This document shows positions 26,787 through 35,677 of a DNA stretch of 64,000 bases, piece after piece. The stretch covers positions 5,473,001 through 5,537,000 of the forward strand of contig NZ_JBGNFV010000001.1 of assembly GCF_041449215.1 (NCBI RefSeq), read 5' to 3'. Both the position numbers and the translations under genes were made by a program. Within the stretch, counting starts at the first letter, position 1; every line of letters begins with the position of its first letter. Source of the DNA: Roseivirga sp. BDSF3-8. Its GTDB lineage: Bacteria; Bacteroidota; Bacteroidia; Cytophagales; Cyclobacteriaceae. The notes beneath the pieces were generated by a model. The model did no database searches, was not told the origin of the DNA, and saw only the letters and a list, made by a program, of their open reading frames with translations.

Positions 26787-29216
26787 TTACTTAAATACCA
26801 GGTAAAAATTAGACGCCCCCTGTGAGCCGCCACACCGGTCACTATACGTGATCTGCAGCGTCACATAGTTTCCTGCATAGGAGCTAAACTGCGCCGTAAG
26901 GTCCTGCGGACTAAGCGGCGTTACCACTCCGCTACAGTTATTGCTGAAGTCATGCTGGTACACGCTGTTACCATTTACAAACACCTCCACTTCGTCATCC
27001 ACATAGATGTCCCCGCTGCCATCCGGCTTAGAAGACAGCATGATCGATTTGCCTTGCGGGATATAGATCGTATTGCGCGTGTTGGTATAGAAGGGATCCC
27101 CTGAATTAATCACCGGCTCGCCCGCTATCGCCATGCCCAAAAAGACATACGCCCTGTCCCGCTTGTTTTTACTGTCAAACGACACATACACCGTCTCCGG
27201 CACCCCGTCTATGCTCACATTAGACTTACGGCCCATTACCACCCCTATGTCCTTCCACTGATACACCATCGCGATAAGGCCATTCTGATAGCCCCCTTCC
27301 GCATGGTAGCCCACAAAGCCCGTGTCCGTCGTTTTCAACCACGGCAGCCTGTTTGCAAAAATGCTCCGCCGCGTTTCCTCCGTCACCGAGTCATTCTGCA
27401 TTTTCACCAGGCTCTCCTCCGTCAGCACATCCGTGGGCAGATTTGCCGCCCACCAGGCCGGTACCGGGTACTGACTGTCCATAAATACAAGCTGGCAGCT
27501 ACCTGCATCCGACTGCCAGGGTATACCCATCCACTTAGTCATATCCCCCGGCGTGATCTTCCACAGCCAGCTTTCTTCATTAGCCGGATCCATAGAAGCC
27601 TTCACGTCATCCGCATTCATGTACAGGCCAAAGCTGTTATAAAAATACGCCTCCTGCTCCTCTGCAGTGGTGGCGTTGATGCGTATCTCGCGTAAGCCAA
27701 ACAGCCCGGCGTTACCCACCTGGGTCGCCACCTGCGTATTCTGACTGTACATCTGGGCATGCCGCATGGGCCACGTCAGCTCTACCCCCGGGTGAAAGCC
27801 CCCGCCGTACAGTGTTTCCAGCACCGCACGCGTCATCAGTAGCGCGCTGTTGCCCTCGTCCTGTGCCGCCGCACTAAACTGGCCCTGGTAGTACACACCC
27901 AGTTCATCTATCGTATTGAATGTCCCCTCAGGCGCCGTAAGCTTACCGTCGCGCCAGGCAATGAGCTGATCGTACAGGAGCGGAGGTATCGCAAACCACT
28001 GGGCCGGACTACCGGGGTAGTTGATCCCGTCTCCGGGATAAAAGGGCAGCTTCAGCTCCTCTGTGCCACTGCCCAGATTCTTAAGGTCCGTCGTGCTTTT
28101 ACTTGGAATAATAGGCTCGTTCGTATAATCATACTGAGGGTTACGGAACATATTAAAGATCGTCTCCCGCGTAGTCTTCCCCTCCTCGCTCTGGTCATAC
28201 AGGTAGCGGAAGTTGCCCGAGGCCGTGAGCTTGTCTATCACTTCCTTGAAAGATGGAGACAGGAAATCCCCCGCATTTACCCACTGCATGCGGTAAAGGC
28301 GGTAAAATACCGGGAAGACCGTACTGAAATCCTGCCTAAACTCATCAGCCGAGGCACCGCAGATAAGGTCATACATCGTGGCTATAGGCTGTATCTGTGG
28401 CGCATAGTCCGGCGGAGCCGTGGCCACCCATGCCGCAGAAGAAGGGTCAGACAGGTCATAGCTCTGTCCGCTATTCTTATCCGTGATCTTAGCCGTGATG
28501 CGGCCATCGCAGATGTCATCGTACCAGTTCGAGTTGTCCGCAAAGTCCGTGTTCAGGTCGCTCGGGTTCAGCGAAGCAGAGATACCGTCTGCAGGGTAAA
28601 AGATCAGAGTGCCCGCGTCATACTCCAGGCTACCCAGGCTCACCGGCTGGGCCGTGGTGTTCATCTCTGCCGCGATAAGGCTGGCATTGCCCGGCCCGGG
28701 GTTGGGAAACGAGCCATTGATGCCGGCATTCGGCGCCGCCGCACTTACAGACACGGCCGGCGGGTTATTCACCAGCTCCTTACGAAAGTTAGGGTTATCA
28801 GGTACCCGCAGGCTGTTATTCAGCACATTCGGATTTCTAAGGCTCGCGCCTATACCCGGCGCGATCTTATCATTGAAAAAGTTAGGGCTCAGGTTCCTGT
28901 TCTCCGTCTGCACAGACAGGTCCAGGCTATTATTAAAGTCATACCAGAAGGGCTTCTTGTTCGCCACCTCTGCCGTCCACTCTATATCATATTGGTTAGG
29001 GTCGATCTTACGGACAGGTTTGCCGTTGTCATCACATTCGTAAATGTAAAACCGCTGCGCCTGCTTACGTAAGGCGCCATTATCGCTGAGATATTCCTGG
29101 TCCGTATCAAACAGGTTTGCCCAAGGCACCTCGGGCGCAAACACCACATCATTCTGCTTGGCCTGGCTATTACCCACACGGGCAATGCCTATAGAAGGGT
29201 AGATTCTGAATTTCAT
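26787..29216 (-). CDS. LodA-like oxidase with the cofactor Cys replaced by Val
   Basis: 809 residues from ATG 29216 (MKFRIYPSIGIARVGNS, the usual LodA start); an upstream in-frame start would add 23 residues and is less likely. The LodA domain covers most of the length (WYDDICDGRITAKI, WVATAPPDYAPQ, LYGGGFHPGVELTWPMRH, MTKWMGIPWQSD). The position of the CTQ cysteine (HPGCELTWP in the 6156-9293 protein) is Val478 here, while the downstream Trp is kept. The last 130 or so residues form a beta-rich extra domain (VYVSFDSKNKRDRAYVFLG...SDRCGGSQGASNFYLVFK). Without the Cys, cysteine tryptophylquinone cannot form in the known way. It may use a different cofactor or be a binding protein. Confidence 0.85.
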   Translation of the reverse strand: MKFRIYPSIGIARVGNSQAKQNDVVFAPEVPWANLFDTDQEYLSDNGALRKQAQRFYIYECDDNGKPVRKIDPNQYDIEWTAEVANKKPFWYDFNNSLDLSVQTENRNLSPNFFNDKIAPGIGASLRNPNVLNNSLRVPDNPNFRKELVNNPPAVSVSAAAPNAGINGSFPNPGPGNASLIAAEMNTTAQPVSLGSLEYDAGTLIFYPADGISASLNPSDLNTDFADNSNWYDDICDGRITAKITDKNSGQSYDLSDPSSAAWVATAPPDYAPQIQPIATMYDLICGASADEFRQDFSTVFPVFYRLYRMQWVNAGDFLSPSFKEVIDKLTASGNFRYLYDQSEEGKTTRETIFNMFRNPQYDYTNEPIIPSKSTTDLKNLGSGTEELKLPFYPGDGINYPGSPAQWFAIPPLLYDQLIAWRDGKLTAPEGTFNTIDELGVYYQGQFSAAAQDEGNSALLMTRAVLETLYGGGFHPGVELTWPMRHAQMYSQNTQVATQVGNAGLFGLREIRINATTAEEQEAYFYNSFGLYMNADDVKASMDPANEESWLWKITPGDMTKWMGIPWQSDAGSCQLVFMDSQYPVPAWWAANLPTDVLTEESLVKMQNDSVTEETRRSIFANRLPWLKTTDTGFVGYHAEGGYQNGLIAMVYQWKDIGVVMGRKSNVSIDGVPETVYVSFDSKNKRDRAYVFLGMAIAGEPVINSGDPFYTNTRNTIYIPQGKSIMLSSKPDGSGDIYVDDEVEVFVNGNSVYQHDFSNNCSGVVTPLSPQDLTAQFSSYAGNYVTLQITYSDRCGGSQGASNFYLVFK

Positions 29217-29399
29217 AGATTTGGTCAATGTTAATTCCTGATGGCATAAGGTATGCTGCCACCCTTTATTGACCAGTGCCGGCAAATGTTAGTGAAGTGA
29301 AGCAAAAAAAGAAGTGCTTAGCGGCTACTGCTTCATCCCCCGGCATTTTCCGCTGGTATATCAGCCTGTTAAAAAAGTTAGCGATTATGGAATAAATTA

Positions 29400-29960
29400 C
29401 CCCCACCAAAGGAGGGGGTTTTCAATGGTTATTACCCCCAAAGGGGGATAGTCAGTTATCGAATAGCGGGATATCTATATCCCCATCCTCTTTCTTATCC
29501 TCCTTCTCCTGATACTTAACATACCGCTTTATCTTTTCTTCATCTATGCCTACCGTACTTACAAAATAGCCTCGTGACCAAAAAGGATTGCCCCAATAGG
29601 GTTTTCTGCGAAGACTCTTGAAGTTCTTAAACATCATGATCGCTGTCTTACCCTTGAGAATACCCATGAAGTCTGATACACTAAGTTTCGGAGGTATACT
29701 ACATACCAAATGAACGTGATCTGGCTGAATGTTCAACTCTTCTACCTTGACCTCCTTCCATTCACATATCGTCTTTATCTTATTCTCCAACGTATCTGCA
29801 ACAATATCACGAAGTATACGGTGGCGGTACTTCGGGGTCCATACTACATGATAGACACAATAGTAAAAGCTATGCGATAGCTTACGATACTTGCTCATTC
29901 CACAATATACCCCTACTGGCATAGCCCTCAAACATGACCACCGTCTAAGACGGTGGTTTT
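29400..29960 (-). mobile_element. IS200-type insertion element
   Basis: A single small Y1 transposase gene with no inverted repeats, flanked by hairpins as in IS200/IS605 elements. At the transposase start side there is a perfect stem ACCACCGTC/GACGGTGGT (29937-29957); at the other side there are ACCCCCAAAGGGGG (about 29435-29448) and a related CCCCCACC..GGAGGGGG (about 29401-29418). The exact cleavage ends cannot be fixed from one copy. It is inserted between the LodA-like gene and a RiPP precursor gene. Confidence 0.75.
29452..29898 (-). CDS. tnpA: IS200/IS605 family transposase TnpA (Y1 HUH)
   Basis: 148 residues from ATG 29898 (an upstream in-frame Met would add 11). It begins SKYRKLSHSFYYCVYHVVWT and contains PKYRHRIL, the HUH motif in QPDHVHLVCSIP, GNPFWSRGYFVSTVG and the catalytic Tyr region IKRYVKYQE near the C-terminus. 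Length and motifs are those of IS200-type TnpA, which moves single-stranded DNA through a 5'-phosphotyrosine intermediate. The reading frame is complete, so the element may be active. No TnpB gene accompanies it. Confidence 0.93.
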   Translation of the reverse strand: MSKYRKLSHSFYYCVYHVVWTPKYRHRILRDIVADTLENKIKTICEWKEVKVEELNIQPDHVHLVCSIPPKLSVSDFMGILKGKTAIMMFKNFKSLRRKPYWGNPFWSRGYFVSTVGIDEEKIKRYVKYQEKEDKKEDGDIDIPLFDN

Positions 29961-29973
29961 AATTCGATTAATA

Positions 29974-30000
29974 AAAAAAGGCCGGAATTTCATCCGGCCT
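29974..30000 (-). terminator. intrinsic terminator of the RiPP precursor gene
   Basis: Stem AGGCCGG / CCGGCCT with an 8-base loop. On the minus strand it is followed by a run of seven U. It lies 16 bp after the stop of the gene at 30017-30211. Confidence 0.85.
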
Positions 30001-30016
30001 AATACAAATTTTAAAT

Positions 30017-30211
30017 TCATTGAATTTCTTCCACTGGCCCTGTAGGACATGTGTATGTTTCTGGGCAGGTATAAGATTCAGGGCATGTATAAGATTCAGG
30101 ACATGTGTAGGAACCATCTTCTAATCCGCCCTTCACGTTTTGTTTTTCACTTGTTGTAAAACTATCAACTTTTAAATCCTTAAGCTTTAACTTGTCTTTT
30201 TTCATAGTCAT
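30017..30211 (-). CDS. orphan RiPP precursor with a four-fold YTCP core
   Basis: 64 residues. The leader KKDKLKLKDLKVDSFTTSE ends in VKGG (about residue 29), in the Bacteroidota lanthipeptide-precursor (GG-type) layout. The core is a near-perfect hexamer repeat: SYTCPE, SYTCPE, SYTCPE, TYTCPT, giving four Cys each preceded by Thr and two residues after Ser/Thr. Thr/Ser and Cys in a fixed register fit lanthionine or methyllanthionine rings, one per repeat (inference). No LanB/LanC, LanM or transporter gene is in the window. It has its own terminator and an AT-rich 260-bp upstream region. A decayed Asn-rich gene is divergent (30474-30545). Confidence 0.8.
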   Translation of the reverse strand: MTMKKDKLKLKDLKVDSFTTSEKQNVKGGLEDGSYTCPESYTCPESYTCPETYTCPTGPVEEIQ

Positions 30212-30473
30212 GTATATTGTTTAATTATTCATTCAATATATGTAGCAAGATTCACTTATAAAAATAGTACTGTTAAACAATTCATTTAATTAAATTAAAT
30301 ACATAACAATATAAATAAATAGACCCACAATCAAATAATTTTCCGATTTTAAAAAAGTTTTATGGTAGCATATATCACAGTAAAACCAACAGTAATTTGA
30401 AACATACCCACTCACTAGTATATATTATTTCAATCTATAGAGATGGTGATTTTAAGCACCTTATATTTTTTAT

Positions 30474-30545
30474 ATGAAAAAATTTGAGCAGAAAACAATC
30501 AGGCTAACCAGCTTAACGCAAACAAAGATACAGCTGGGGAAATAA
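30474..30545 (+). pseudogene. decayed copy of the small NANQLNPNK protein gene
   Basis: After ATGAAAAAATTTGAG the text is shifted by one base. In the shifted frame it reads ENNQANQLNANKDTAGE, clearly related to EDNHANQLNPNKGTPGK of the gene at 23481-23615. The frame from the ATG gives only an unrelated short peptide ending at TAA 30543-30545. The position relative to the RiPP precursor is the same as at 23 kb. Confidence 0.6.
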
Positions 30546-30561
30546 TCATCCGCCTCTAATT

Positions 30562-31830
30562 TTAGGAGCTCACATTTGCGCCAGTCATAAACCGGACAAA
30601 CTTTTCCCTGCTACCCTCCTCTTTCATTCGCCTGGATAGTGATTCAACCTTTTCACTATAACCGGGATTTTCCAGCAAGTCCTTAACCAAGGGCTTCAGC
30701 CTGGCAGTAGTGAGCTTTTTTGCAGAAACACCCCTTGGCCCCAGGCCCCTCGCATGCACCAGGTCGCGCCAAAGAAACTGATCGATTATGTGTGGGATGA
30801 TGAGTGTCGGCCGTCCGTTCTTAAGGCCACTGTGCGTCGTACCCGAGCCACCGTGGTGGATCACCGCCGCCACACGGCCCATGATCCAGTCATAAGGAAT
30901 CGTGTCCACAAAGTAAAAGCGCCGGTGGTTTTCATAGGCCCGCAGGCGTAGCAGCCCACCCGATGAGGTGTTCACCAGCACCGGCACCCCCAACTCATCC
31001 ATTGCCTGGTAGCATATCTGTGACAGGCGCAGCGGGTCTGCACTCACCATGCTGCCAAAGCTCAGCAGCACCACCCCCTCATGCCATTGCAGGAAAGCCT
31101 CCAGCGCGGCATCCGGCTGCCAGTTCAGCGTTTTATTACGCTCATGGTAACCGCACACCCGCACATGCTCCGGCCAGTGCGCCGGCCGGTCATACAGTGA
31201 CGGCGAAATGGTATAAGCCAGTCTCGTATCAAATAGAGCCTGCCGGATATTAGTCCGGCTCTGCTTTTTCCCTTCAGGTACTTGCTGCTGGCTGTCGTAT
31301 ATCGTTTTCACCAGCCCGAAGTTTGCCAGCCGGTAGCTAAGCCGGTTTACCAGTTTACCCCACTGAAAGTTAAACCCCACGTGAGCGTGCCGCTCGTCCG
31401 TATGTAAAAAATAAGGCACCGGGCTTAGCAACACATTTTTGCGTCCCGTTTGCAGCCCCCATATCACCGGGTAAGTGCACTTAGCATGATGTATGATCCG
31501 GTCAGGCTGCACTGCCTGCACGATGCGGTACTGGTCCTGTACCAGCAACCCATTCACCCTCAAGCCTTTTTTGTATAAAGTATACAGCGCCCTCGCCTGA
31601 GCCAGGCCATTGCCTCCGCCTCCCATTATCATCCGGCCCTCTGCACTGTCCAGCAGCTCAATAAAAGCCCTGCTGAGTGGGTAAAAGGGCCTCCCCGCAG
31701 GCACCAGCCCGCTGAACTGTTCCGGAAAAGCATAGTGCACCTGATGCCCTGCAGCATGCAGCAGCTCACCCGCCGCCAGGAATGGCTCCATATCGCCACG
31801 GGTTCCTATGGACATCAGTAGTATGGTCAC
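30562..31830 (-). CDS. GT1-family glycosyltransferase (UGT/MGT-like)
   Basis: 422 residues, GT-B fold. The N-terminus ILLMSIGTRGDMEPFLAAGELL is the acceptor-side start typical of sterol- and macrolide-glucosyltransferase relatives. The donor-binding C-terminal half has VVLLSFGSMVS, FVDTIPYDWIMGRVAAVIHHGGSG (His-His-Gly-Gly-Ser-Gly-Thr-Thr of the nucleotide-sugar site) and PHIIDQFLWRDLV (the DQ motif). Likely transfers a sugar from UDP- or dTDP-sugar to a small lipophilic acceptor. It lies near a RiPP precursor, but on its own transcript (a 350-bp AT-rich gap separates them), so a link is speculative. The natural acceptor is unknown. Confidence 0.85.
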   Translation of the reverse strand: MTILLMSIGTRGDMEPFLAAGELLHAAGHQVHYAFPEQFSGLVPAGRPFYPLSRAFIELLDSAEGRMIMGGGGNGLAQARALYTLYKKGLRVNGLLVQDQYRIVQAVQPDRIIHHAKCTYPVIWGLQTGRKNVLLSPVPYFLHTDERHAHVGFNFQWGKLVNRLSYRLANFGLVKTIYDSQQQVPEGKKQSRTNIRQALFDTRLAYTISPSLYDRPAHWPEHVRVCGYHERNKTLNWQPDAALEAFLQWHEGVVLLSFGSMVSADPLRLSQICYQAMDELGVPVLVNTSSGGLLRLRAYENHRRFYFVDTIPYDWIMGRVAAVIHHGGSGTTHSGLKNGRPTLIIPHIIDQFLWRDLVHARGLGPRGVSAKKLTTARLKPLVKDLLENPGYSEKVESLSRRMKEEGSREKFVRFMTGANVSS

Positions 31831-32272
31831 CTATTAATAAAGAGTTGATGTTACCACCTCAAGGTAGTCAATCCCTCCTATGCACAAAACCGCCCTTCCT
31901 CTTTTACCACCTGCACAGAGAGCCCCGGCTTAATGAGACACAAGTAAAATAGCCACCCACTTATCACCTTCAGGCGTGTGACCGGCATTCAGGACGGCCT
32001 GGGAAAACCAGTTCCTATACACAGGAAGAAATGATGATCAGCGGAGAAGCCCTGCCTGCAGGGGTGGTTTTATCTATTCCCCAGGCAGGTAACACGAAAG
32101 CATCGGTTTTTTATAAAAATATATTTTGAATGGAAAAGCGTCCATATAGACCAAAATCACATACAATACTGTAAGTCAGTATTTTACAATTCAAAAACAC
32201 CTGCAAAACCGATAACATTTTTCACCTCACATCACTTTTATTTTTATTTTATCTTACAAATACTTCCCCACT
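31831..32272. promoter_or_regulatory. 442-bp gap between divergent genes
   Basis: Upstream of both the glycosyltransferase (minus) and the alcohol dehydrogenase (plus). Contains two CCCTGCCTGCAGGGG / CCCCAGGCAGG-like GC patches near 32050-32090, and a long AT-rich tract at 32105-32272 likely to hold the dehydrogenase promoter. No gene is seen. Confidence 0.4.
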
Positions 32273-33448
32273 ATGAAAGCACTTACATGGCATGGAAAGA
32301 ATGACGTACGTATTGAAACCGTACCTGACCCTAAGATCGAAGAACCCGGTGATATTGTTATCAAAGTAACCTCAACCGCTATCTGCGGGTCTGACCTCCA
32401 CCTGTTAGGAGGACTGGTACCCACCATGAAGGAAGGCGACATACTCGGTCACGAGTTTATGGGTGAAGTAGTAGAGACAGGCTCTGCAGTTACCAAATTT
32501 TCCATCGGGGACCGCGTCGTCGTACCATTTACCATTGCTTGTGGTCACTGCCACTTTTGTAATGAGGACCTTTATTCTCTCTGTGATAATTCGAACCGCA
32601 ATGCAGACCAGGCCAAAGAAGCGCTGGGCCATACTATTTCAGGCATATTCGGCTACTCGCATATGCTCGGCGGCTTTTCCGGGGGCCAGGCCGAATACGT
32701 ACGTGTGCCATATGCAGACGTAGGGCCGGTAAAGGTTCCTGGTTCCCTGCGTGATGACCAGGCACTATTCCTCTCAGACATATTCCCTACAGGCTACATG
32801 GCTGCAGAAAATGCCGGTATTAAAGATGGTGATACCGTGGCAGTATGGGGCTGCGGGCCAGTCGGGCAATTCGCCATACAAAGTGCCTGGATGCTCGGCG
32901 CCGGGCGCGTTATCGCCATAGACGACGTACCCGAACGGCTTGATATGGCAGAGAAGTACGGAAAGGCCGAAACCATCCGTACCACAGACGATGAAGAGGT
33001 GTATGAAAGGCTACAACAAATGACCAAAGGCTTTGGCCCGGCAGCCTGTATTGATGCAGTCGGTGCAGAAGCCCATGGCGGAGGAGCAATAGAACAGATA
33101 AAGCACACTGCTCAGAGCCTCGTAAACATGGATTCGCCCAGGCCCTTTGTGTTGCAGCAAGTCATTAAAAATTGCCGCAAGGGAGGCACCATATCCGTAC
33201 CTGGTGTGTATGTAGGCATGCTGGATAATGTCCCTTTCGGGGCAGCCATGAACAAGGCCCTTACCTTTAAGATGGGCCAGACCCATGTACAGCATTACCT
33301 TAATCCCCTACTCCAAAAAATAGAAGAGGGAGCCATAGACCCATCCTTTGTGATCACTCACCGGTTGAGGCTGGATGAAGCACCCGAAGCATATAAAACC
33401 TTCCGCGATAAGAAAGAAGGCTGCATTAAAGTGGTACTTTCGCCATGA
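32273..33448 (+). CDS. zinc-dependent alcohol dehydrogenase (formaldehyde-dehydrogenase-like MDR)
   Basis: 391 residues of the medium-chain dehydrogenase family. The catalytic zinc ligands are Cys and His in ICGSDLHL and GHEF; the structural zinc loop is [15 protein letters not shown]; the NAD-binding Rossmann motif is [15 protein letters not shown]. The N-terminus [20 protein letters not shown] and the insertion around [20 protein letters not shown] resemble the glutathione-independent formaldehyde dehydrogenase branch. Likely cytosolic NAD(P)-dependent oxidation of an alcohol or aldehyde adduct. Single gene with its own terminator. Confidence 0.9.
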   Translation: MKALTWHGKNDVRIETVPDPKIEEPGDIVIKVTSTAICGSDLHLLGGLVPTMKEGDILGHEFMGEVVETGSAVTKFSIGDRVVVPFTIACGHCHFCNEDLYSLCDNSNRNADQAKEALGHTISGIFGYSHMLGGFSGGQAEYVRVPYADVGPVKVPGSLRDDQALFLSDIFPTGYMAAENAGIKDGDTVAVWGCGPVGQFAIQSAWMLGAGRVIAIDDVPERLDMAEKYGKAETIRTTDDEEVYERLQQMTKGFGPAACIDAVGAEAHGGGAIEQIKHTAQSLVNMDSPRPFVLQQVIKNCRKGGTISVPGVYVGMLDNVPFGAAMNKALTFKMGQTHVQHYLNPLLQKIEEGAIDPSFVITHRLRLDEAPEAYKTFRDKKEGCIKVVLSP

Positions 33449-33471
33449 TTAAAACGACCTGACGACAGATC

Positions 33472-33496
33472 AAAGCCGGATATCTCCGGCTTTTTA
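33472..33496 (+). terminator. intrinsic terminator of the alcohol dehydrogenase gene
   Basis: Stem AAAGCCGGA / TCCGGCTTT with a TATC loop, followed by TTATATT. Confidence 0.85.
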
Positions 33497-33549
33497 TATT
33501 TTCAGACCCTGACTATCACCGGATTTGAGGTGAAGGTAGCTTTCCATGC

Positions 33550-34053
33550 TCAGCTATTAGCCACCGGTGCCCGCCGGAAGCCAAGTAGTTCGTAACTCCG
33601 GCTCTTTACCGGGTAGGAGCTCACCTTCACCCTATTGCCCTGGTTGCCACCCAGTATCAGTACCCGCTCATCCTTATCAGGGTCCCGGCCCAGGTAAAAG
33701 CCTACATGGCCAAAAGTATAACGCTGGTCGTTCTTGAAAACAAAGCGCTTGAATACCGCAATAGCCCCTCTCCTGGCCTCTGCCTCCTGCCCCCAGTGCC
33801 GCCAGTTCAGCGCCCAGGCCGAGTTGGTGCCCGCATAGCCTGCCATCTCCACACACCAGTTCATAAAGGCCGAACACCAGGCCGTTTCGTCAGAGTTTTC
33901 ATTGATAAAGGCCAGCGACTCCTCGCAGGATTTCAGGTATTGGGTGATGCGGTAATTCTCTCCCGGGTCGCTGAGCTCTGCCGTGTCCAGTTCGCCAAAG
34001 GCAATCTTAAGCCAGCGGTAGTCATTAGCCCGTATATCCTCCGGCTCCGGCAC
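33550..34053 (-). CDS. TIGR02594/CHAP-like peptidoglycan amidase domain, probably separated from its SH3 part by a frameshift
   Basis: 167 residues from a GTG at 34053. WLKIAFGELDTAE, ETAWCSAFMNWCVEMAGYAG (catalytic Cys in WCS), GAIAVFKR, FGHVGFYLGRD (catalytic His in GHVG) and LGGNQGNRVKV are the order of the TIGR02594/NlpC-CHAP-like cysteine amidases that act on peptidoglycan. No signal peptide. The preceding SH3-type frame ends 2 bp before this GTG. Adding one base at the junction would give ...SAYKYLLGVPEPED..., the usual ending of an SH3 domain joined to the amidase, so the two probably come from one protein of about 230 residues. Either a deletion or a sequencing error could explain it. 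Confidence 0.8.
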   Translation of the reverse strand: MPEPEDIRANDYRWLKIAFGELDTAELSDPGENYRITQYLKSCEESLAFINENSDETAWCSAFMNWCVEMAGYAGTNSAWALNWRHWGQEAEARRGAIAVFKRFVFKNDQRYTFGHVGFYLGRDPDKDERVLILGGNQGNRVKVSSYPVKSRSYELLGFRRAPVANS

Positions 34054-34055
34054 CC

Positions 34056-34244
34056 CTAGCAGTACTTATAAGCAGACCAGCCCGTTTGTCCGTTTTTCCG
34101 GACCAGTTTTACCCAATAGCAGTCCGGAGAAAAACCCGCTACCTGAAGCACCTCCCCTTTCTCCAGCACCCCGATCACATTTGCGTGCCTGTCCGGTTCA
34201 TCACGATGATTCAGCCGCCATGTATTAACAATTGCTTCTTTCAT
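34056..34244 (-). CDS. SH3-like domain fragment, N-terminal part of the amidase locus
   Basis: 62 residues: MKEAIVNTWRLNHRDEPDRH, then IGVLEKGEVLQVAGF and WVKLVRKNGQTGWSAYKYC. LN.R..P......IG.L.KG....V......W.KV...G..GW.S..Y is a bacterial SH3 domain pattern. The stop TAG comes just after KYC, where an SH3 domain would pass into the next domain. Together with the frame at 33550-34053 this is most simply one gene broken by a single-base change; alternatively two coupled genes with a 2-bp gap. Confidence 0.65.
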   Translation of the reverse strand: MKEAIVNTWRLNHRDEPDRHANVIGVLEKGEVLQVAGFSPDCYWVKLVRKNGQTGWSAYKYC

Positions 34245-34566
34245 TTCAATCTAATATTATCTACATATTATGTTTACACATTTAATTTAATTAGTAATTG
34301 ATTGTAACCCAACCTCATACAACCAGCTTCAAAAAGGAGAAAGTATAATAAGGTTAATTTAACTAAACCAGAGTCATTTTTACCTGAAATGTATGTACAT
34401 ATACTACTATTACACAGGTAATTATACTAAATGAATACACAAATTGTACATTTTCATGAGATCTGAAAAAAATATAAAAAACTTACCTCTACCAATTGAT
34501 CCTTTACATTCTACACCATACATTAGTCCCCATCATATATTTTATTATTTCATTTAAACAAAACCT
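34245..34566. promoter_or_regulatory. 322-bp AT-rich gap between divergent genes
   Basis: Upstream of both the SH3/amidase locus (minus) and the lipoprotein gene at 34567 (plus). It is very AT-rich throughout and probably carries both promoters. No repeat or gene is seen. Confidence 0.4.
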
Positions 34567-35502
34567 ATGAAATTCTTTTCAACCAGAATGCTGATGGCAT
34601 GTCTTGCCGGTATGTTCTTCTTTGCCTCCTGCCAGCAGGAAGAGGAAGTAATACCAGGTAATACTCCTGCTCCTGTAGATGCCACCATGATCACCGACCA
34701 GCTCAATGCCACACAGTCTGCTTTGACTGATGGCAATGAATTCGGCCTCAAGTTGCTCTCTTATGAGTTTATCGGCTCAGTAGAAGATGTGGCGAGAGTG
34801 CAGAATGAAATCACTGACGAAGATGCCATTATCCCTGTTTATGAGGGCGTAACGGGCGACAACCTGATGAATGGCGATGTATCATTCACCCTGAAAAGCT
34901 TCAGAGAAGCTGCCGCAACAGCCTCTCAGCGTAAGGACGGCCAGGGAACAGTAGCTAACCCCCAGCTCAGCATCCGCAGCTACCTGAACGACCACCTGCA
35001 GCAAGGCCAGGGCCTTGTTCGCCTGAACTGGGAAAGTGCCGAAGGGCCTTTCAGCTCTGTAGCCGTGTATGACCAGGAAGGACTTGTGTATGATAACCTG
35101 CTTGCCAACATTTTTACTGTGGAAGAAGCCATGGTGAAAGACGGTGCTGAAGCCCAGCGCGCGCAGGCAATCTACCGCTACACAGTAGTAAACATTGGCC
35201 TTAACTGGATCTGGGGATCAAGCCGTGGTCAGATTTACATCCGCCACGATGTAAATAAGAGCGGTAGCACCGTACTGTCTAATGGTGGTTACACCTCTGC
35301 TCACCTGAACATCGGTAGTGCCGATGCACAGGTTAAGCCTCTTTCCATCATGAACAATACGGCCAGACTGGCCTGGGCCTATGGCTATGCCACCCCTGGT
35401 GCAAGTTTCAGCATCTCGTTCAACTACAGCATTGGCAAGTTCGAAACCTCTGTATCCGGTATCGGCACCAAAGCAGCTAACAGCGGCGTAGACATCCGCT
35501 AA
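34567..35502 (+). CDS. hypothetical lipoprotein
   Basis: 311 residues. MKFFSTRMLMACLAGMFFFASC is a lipoprotein signal peptide with the Cys at about 22, followed by QQEEE (acidic, compatible with surface export in Bacteroidota). The mature part is beta-rich with Gly, Ser and Asn (GSSRGQIYIRHDVNKSGS, SFSISFNYSIGKFETSVSG). I do not recognise the family. A strong terminator follows directly, so it is a single-gene unit and probably well expressed. Confidence 0.7.
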   Translation: MKFFSTRMLMACLAGMFFFASCQQEEEVIPGNTPAPVDATMITDQLNATQSALTDGNEFGLKLLSYEFIGSVEDVARVQNEITDEDAIIPVYEGVTGDNLMNGDVSFTLKSFREAAATASQRKDGQGTVANPQLSIRSYLNDHLQQGQGLVRLNWESAEGPFSSVAVYDQEGLVYDNLLANIFTVEEAMVKDGAEAQRAQAIYRYTVVNIGLNWIWGSSRGQIYIRHDVNKSGSTVLSNGGYTSAHLNIGSADAQVKPLSIMNNTARLAWAYGYATPGASFSISFNYSIGKFETSVSGIGTKAANSGVDIR

Positions 35503-35529
35503 TTAACTTTGCCAACCAACCACTAAGGG

Positions 35530-35561
35530 GCCGGCCGCTGAGATAGCGGCCGGCTTTTTTT
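35530..35561 (+). terminator. strong intrinsic terminator
   Basis: Perfect 10-bp GC-rich stem GCCGGCCGCT / AGCGGCCGGC, GAGAT loop, then seven T. Confidence 0.92.
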
Positions 35562-35677
35562 ATTCCTTTCAAAATATGACTATAAATAGCCATTTACCAT
35601 CACCCCCCTCTTCCTTATCTTTAAATAACAATCCAAACCAGACACCCGAAATTAGACAAAGCACACACCCTCTATGG

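Noticed and set aside
30562-31830. The glycosyltransferase as tailoring enzyme of the neighbouring RiPP
   Set aside because: The genes are on separate transcripts and the protein looks like a general GT1 enzyme; proximity alone is not enough.
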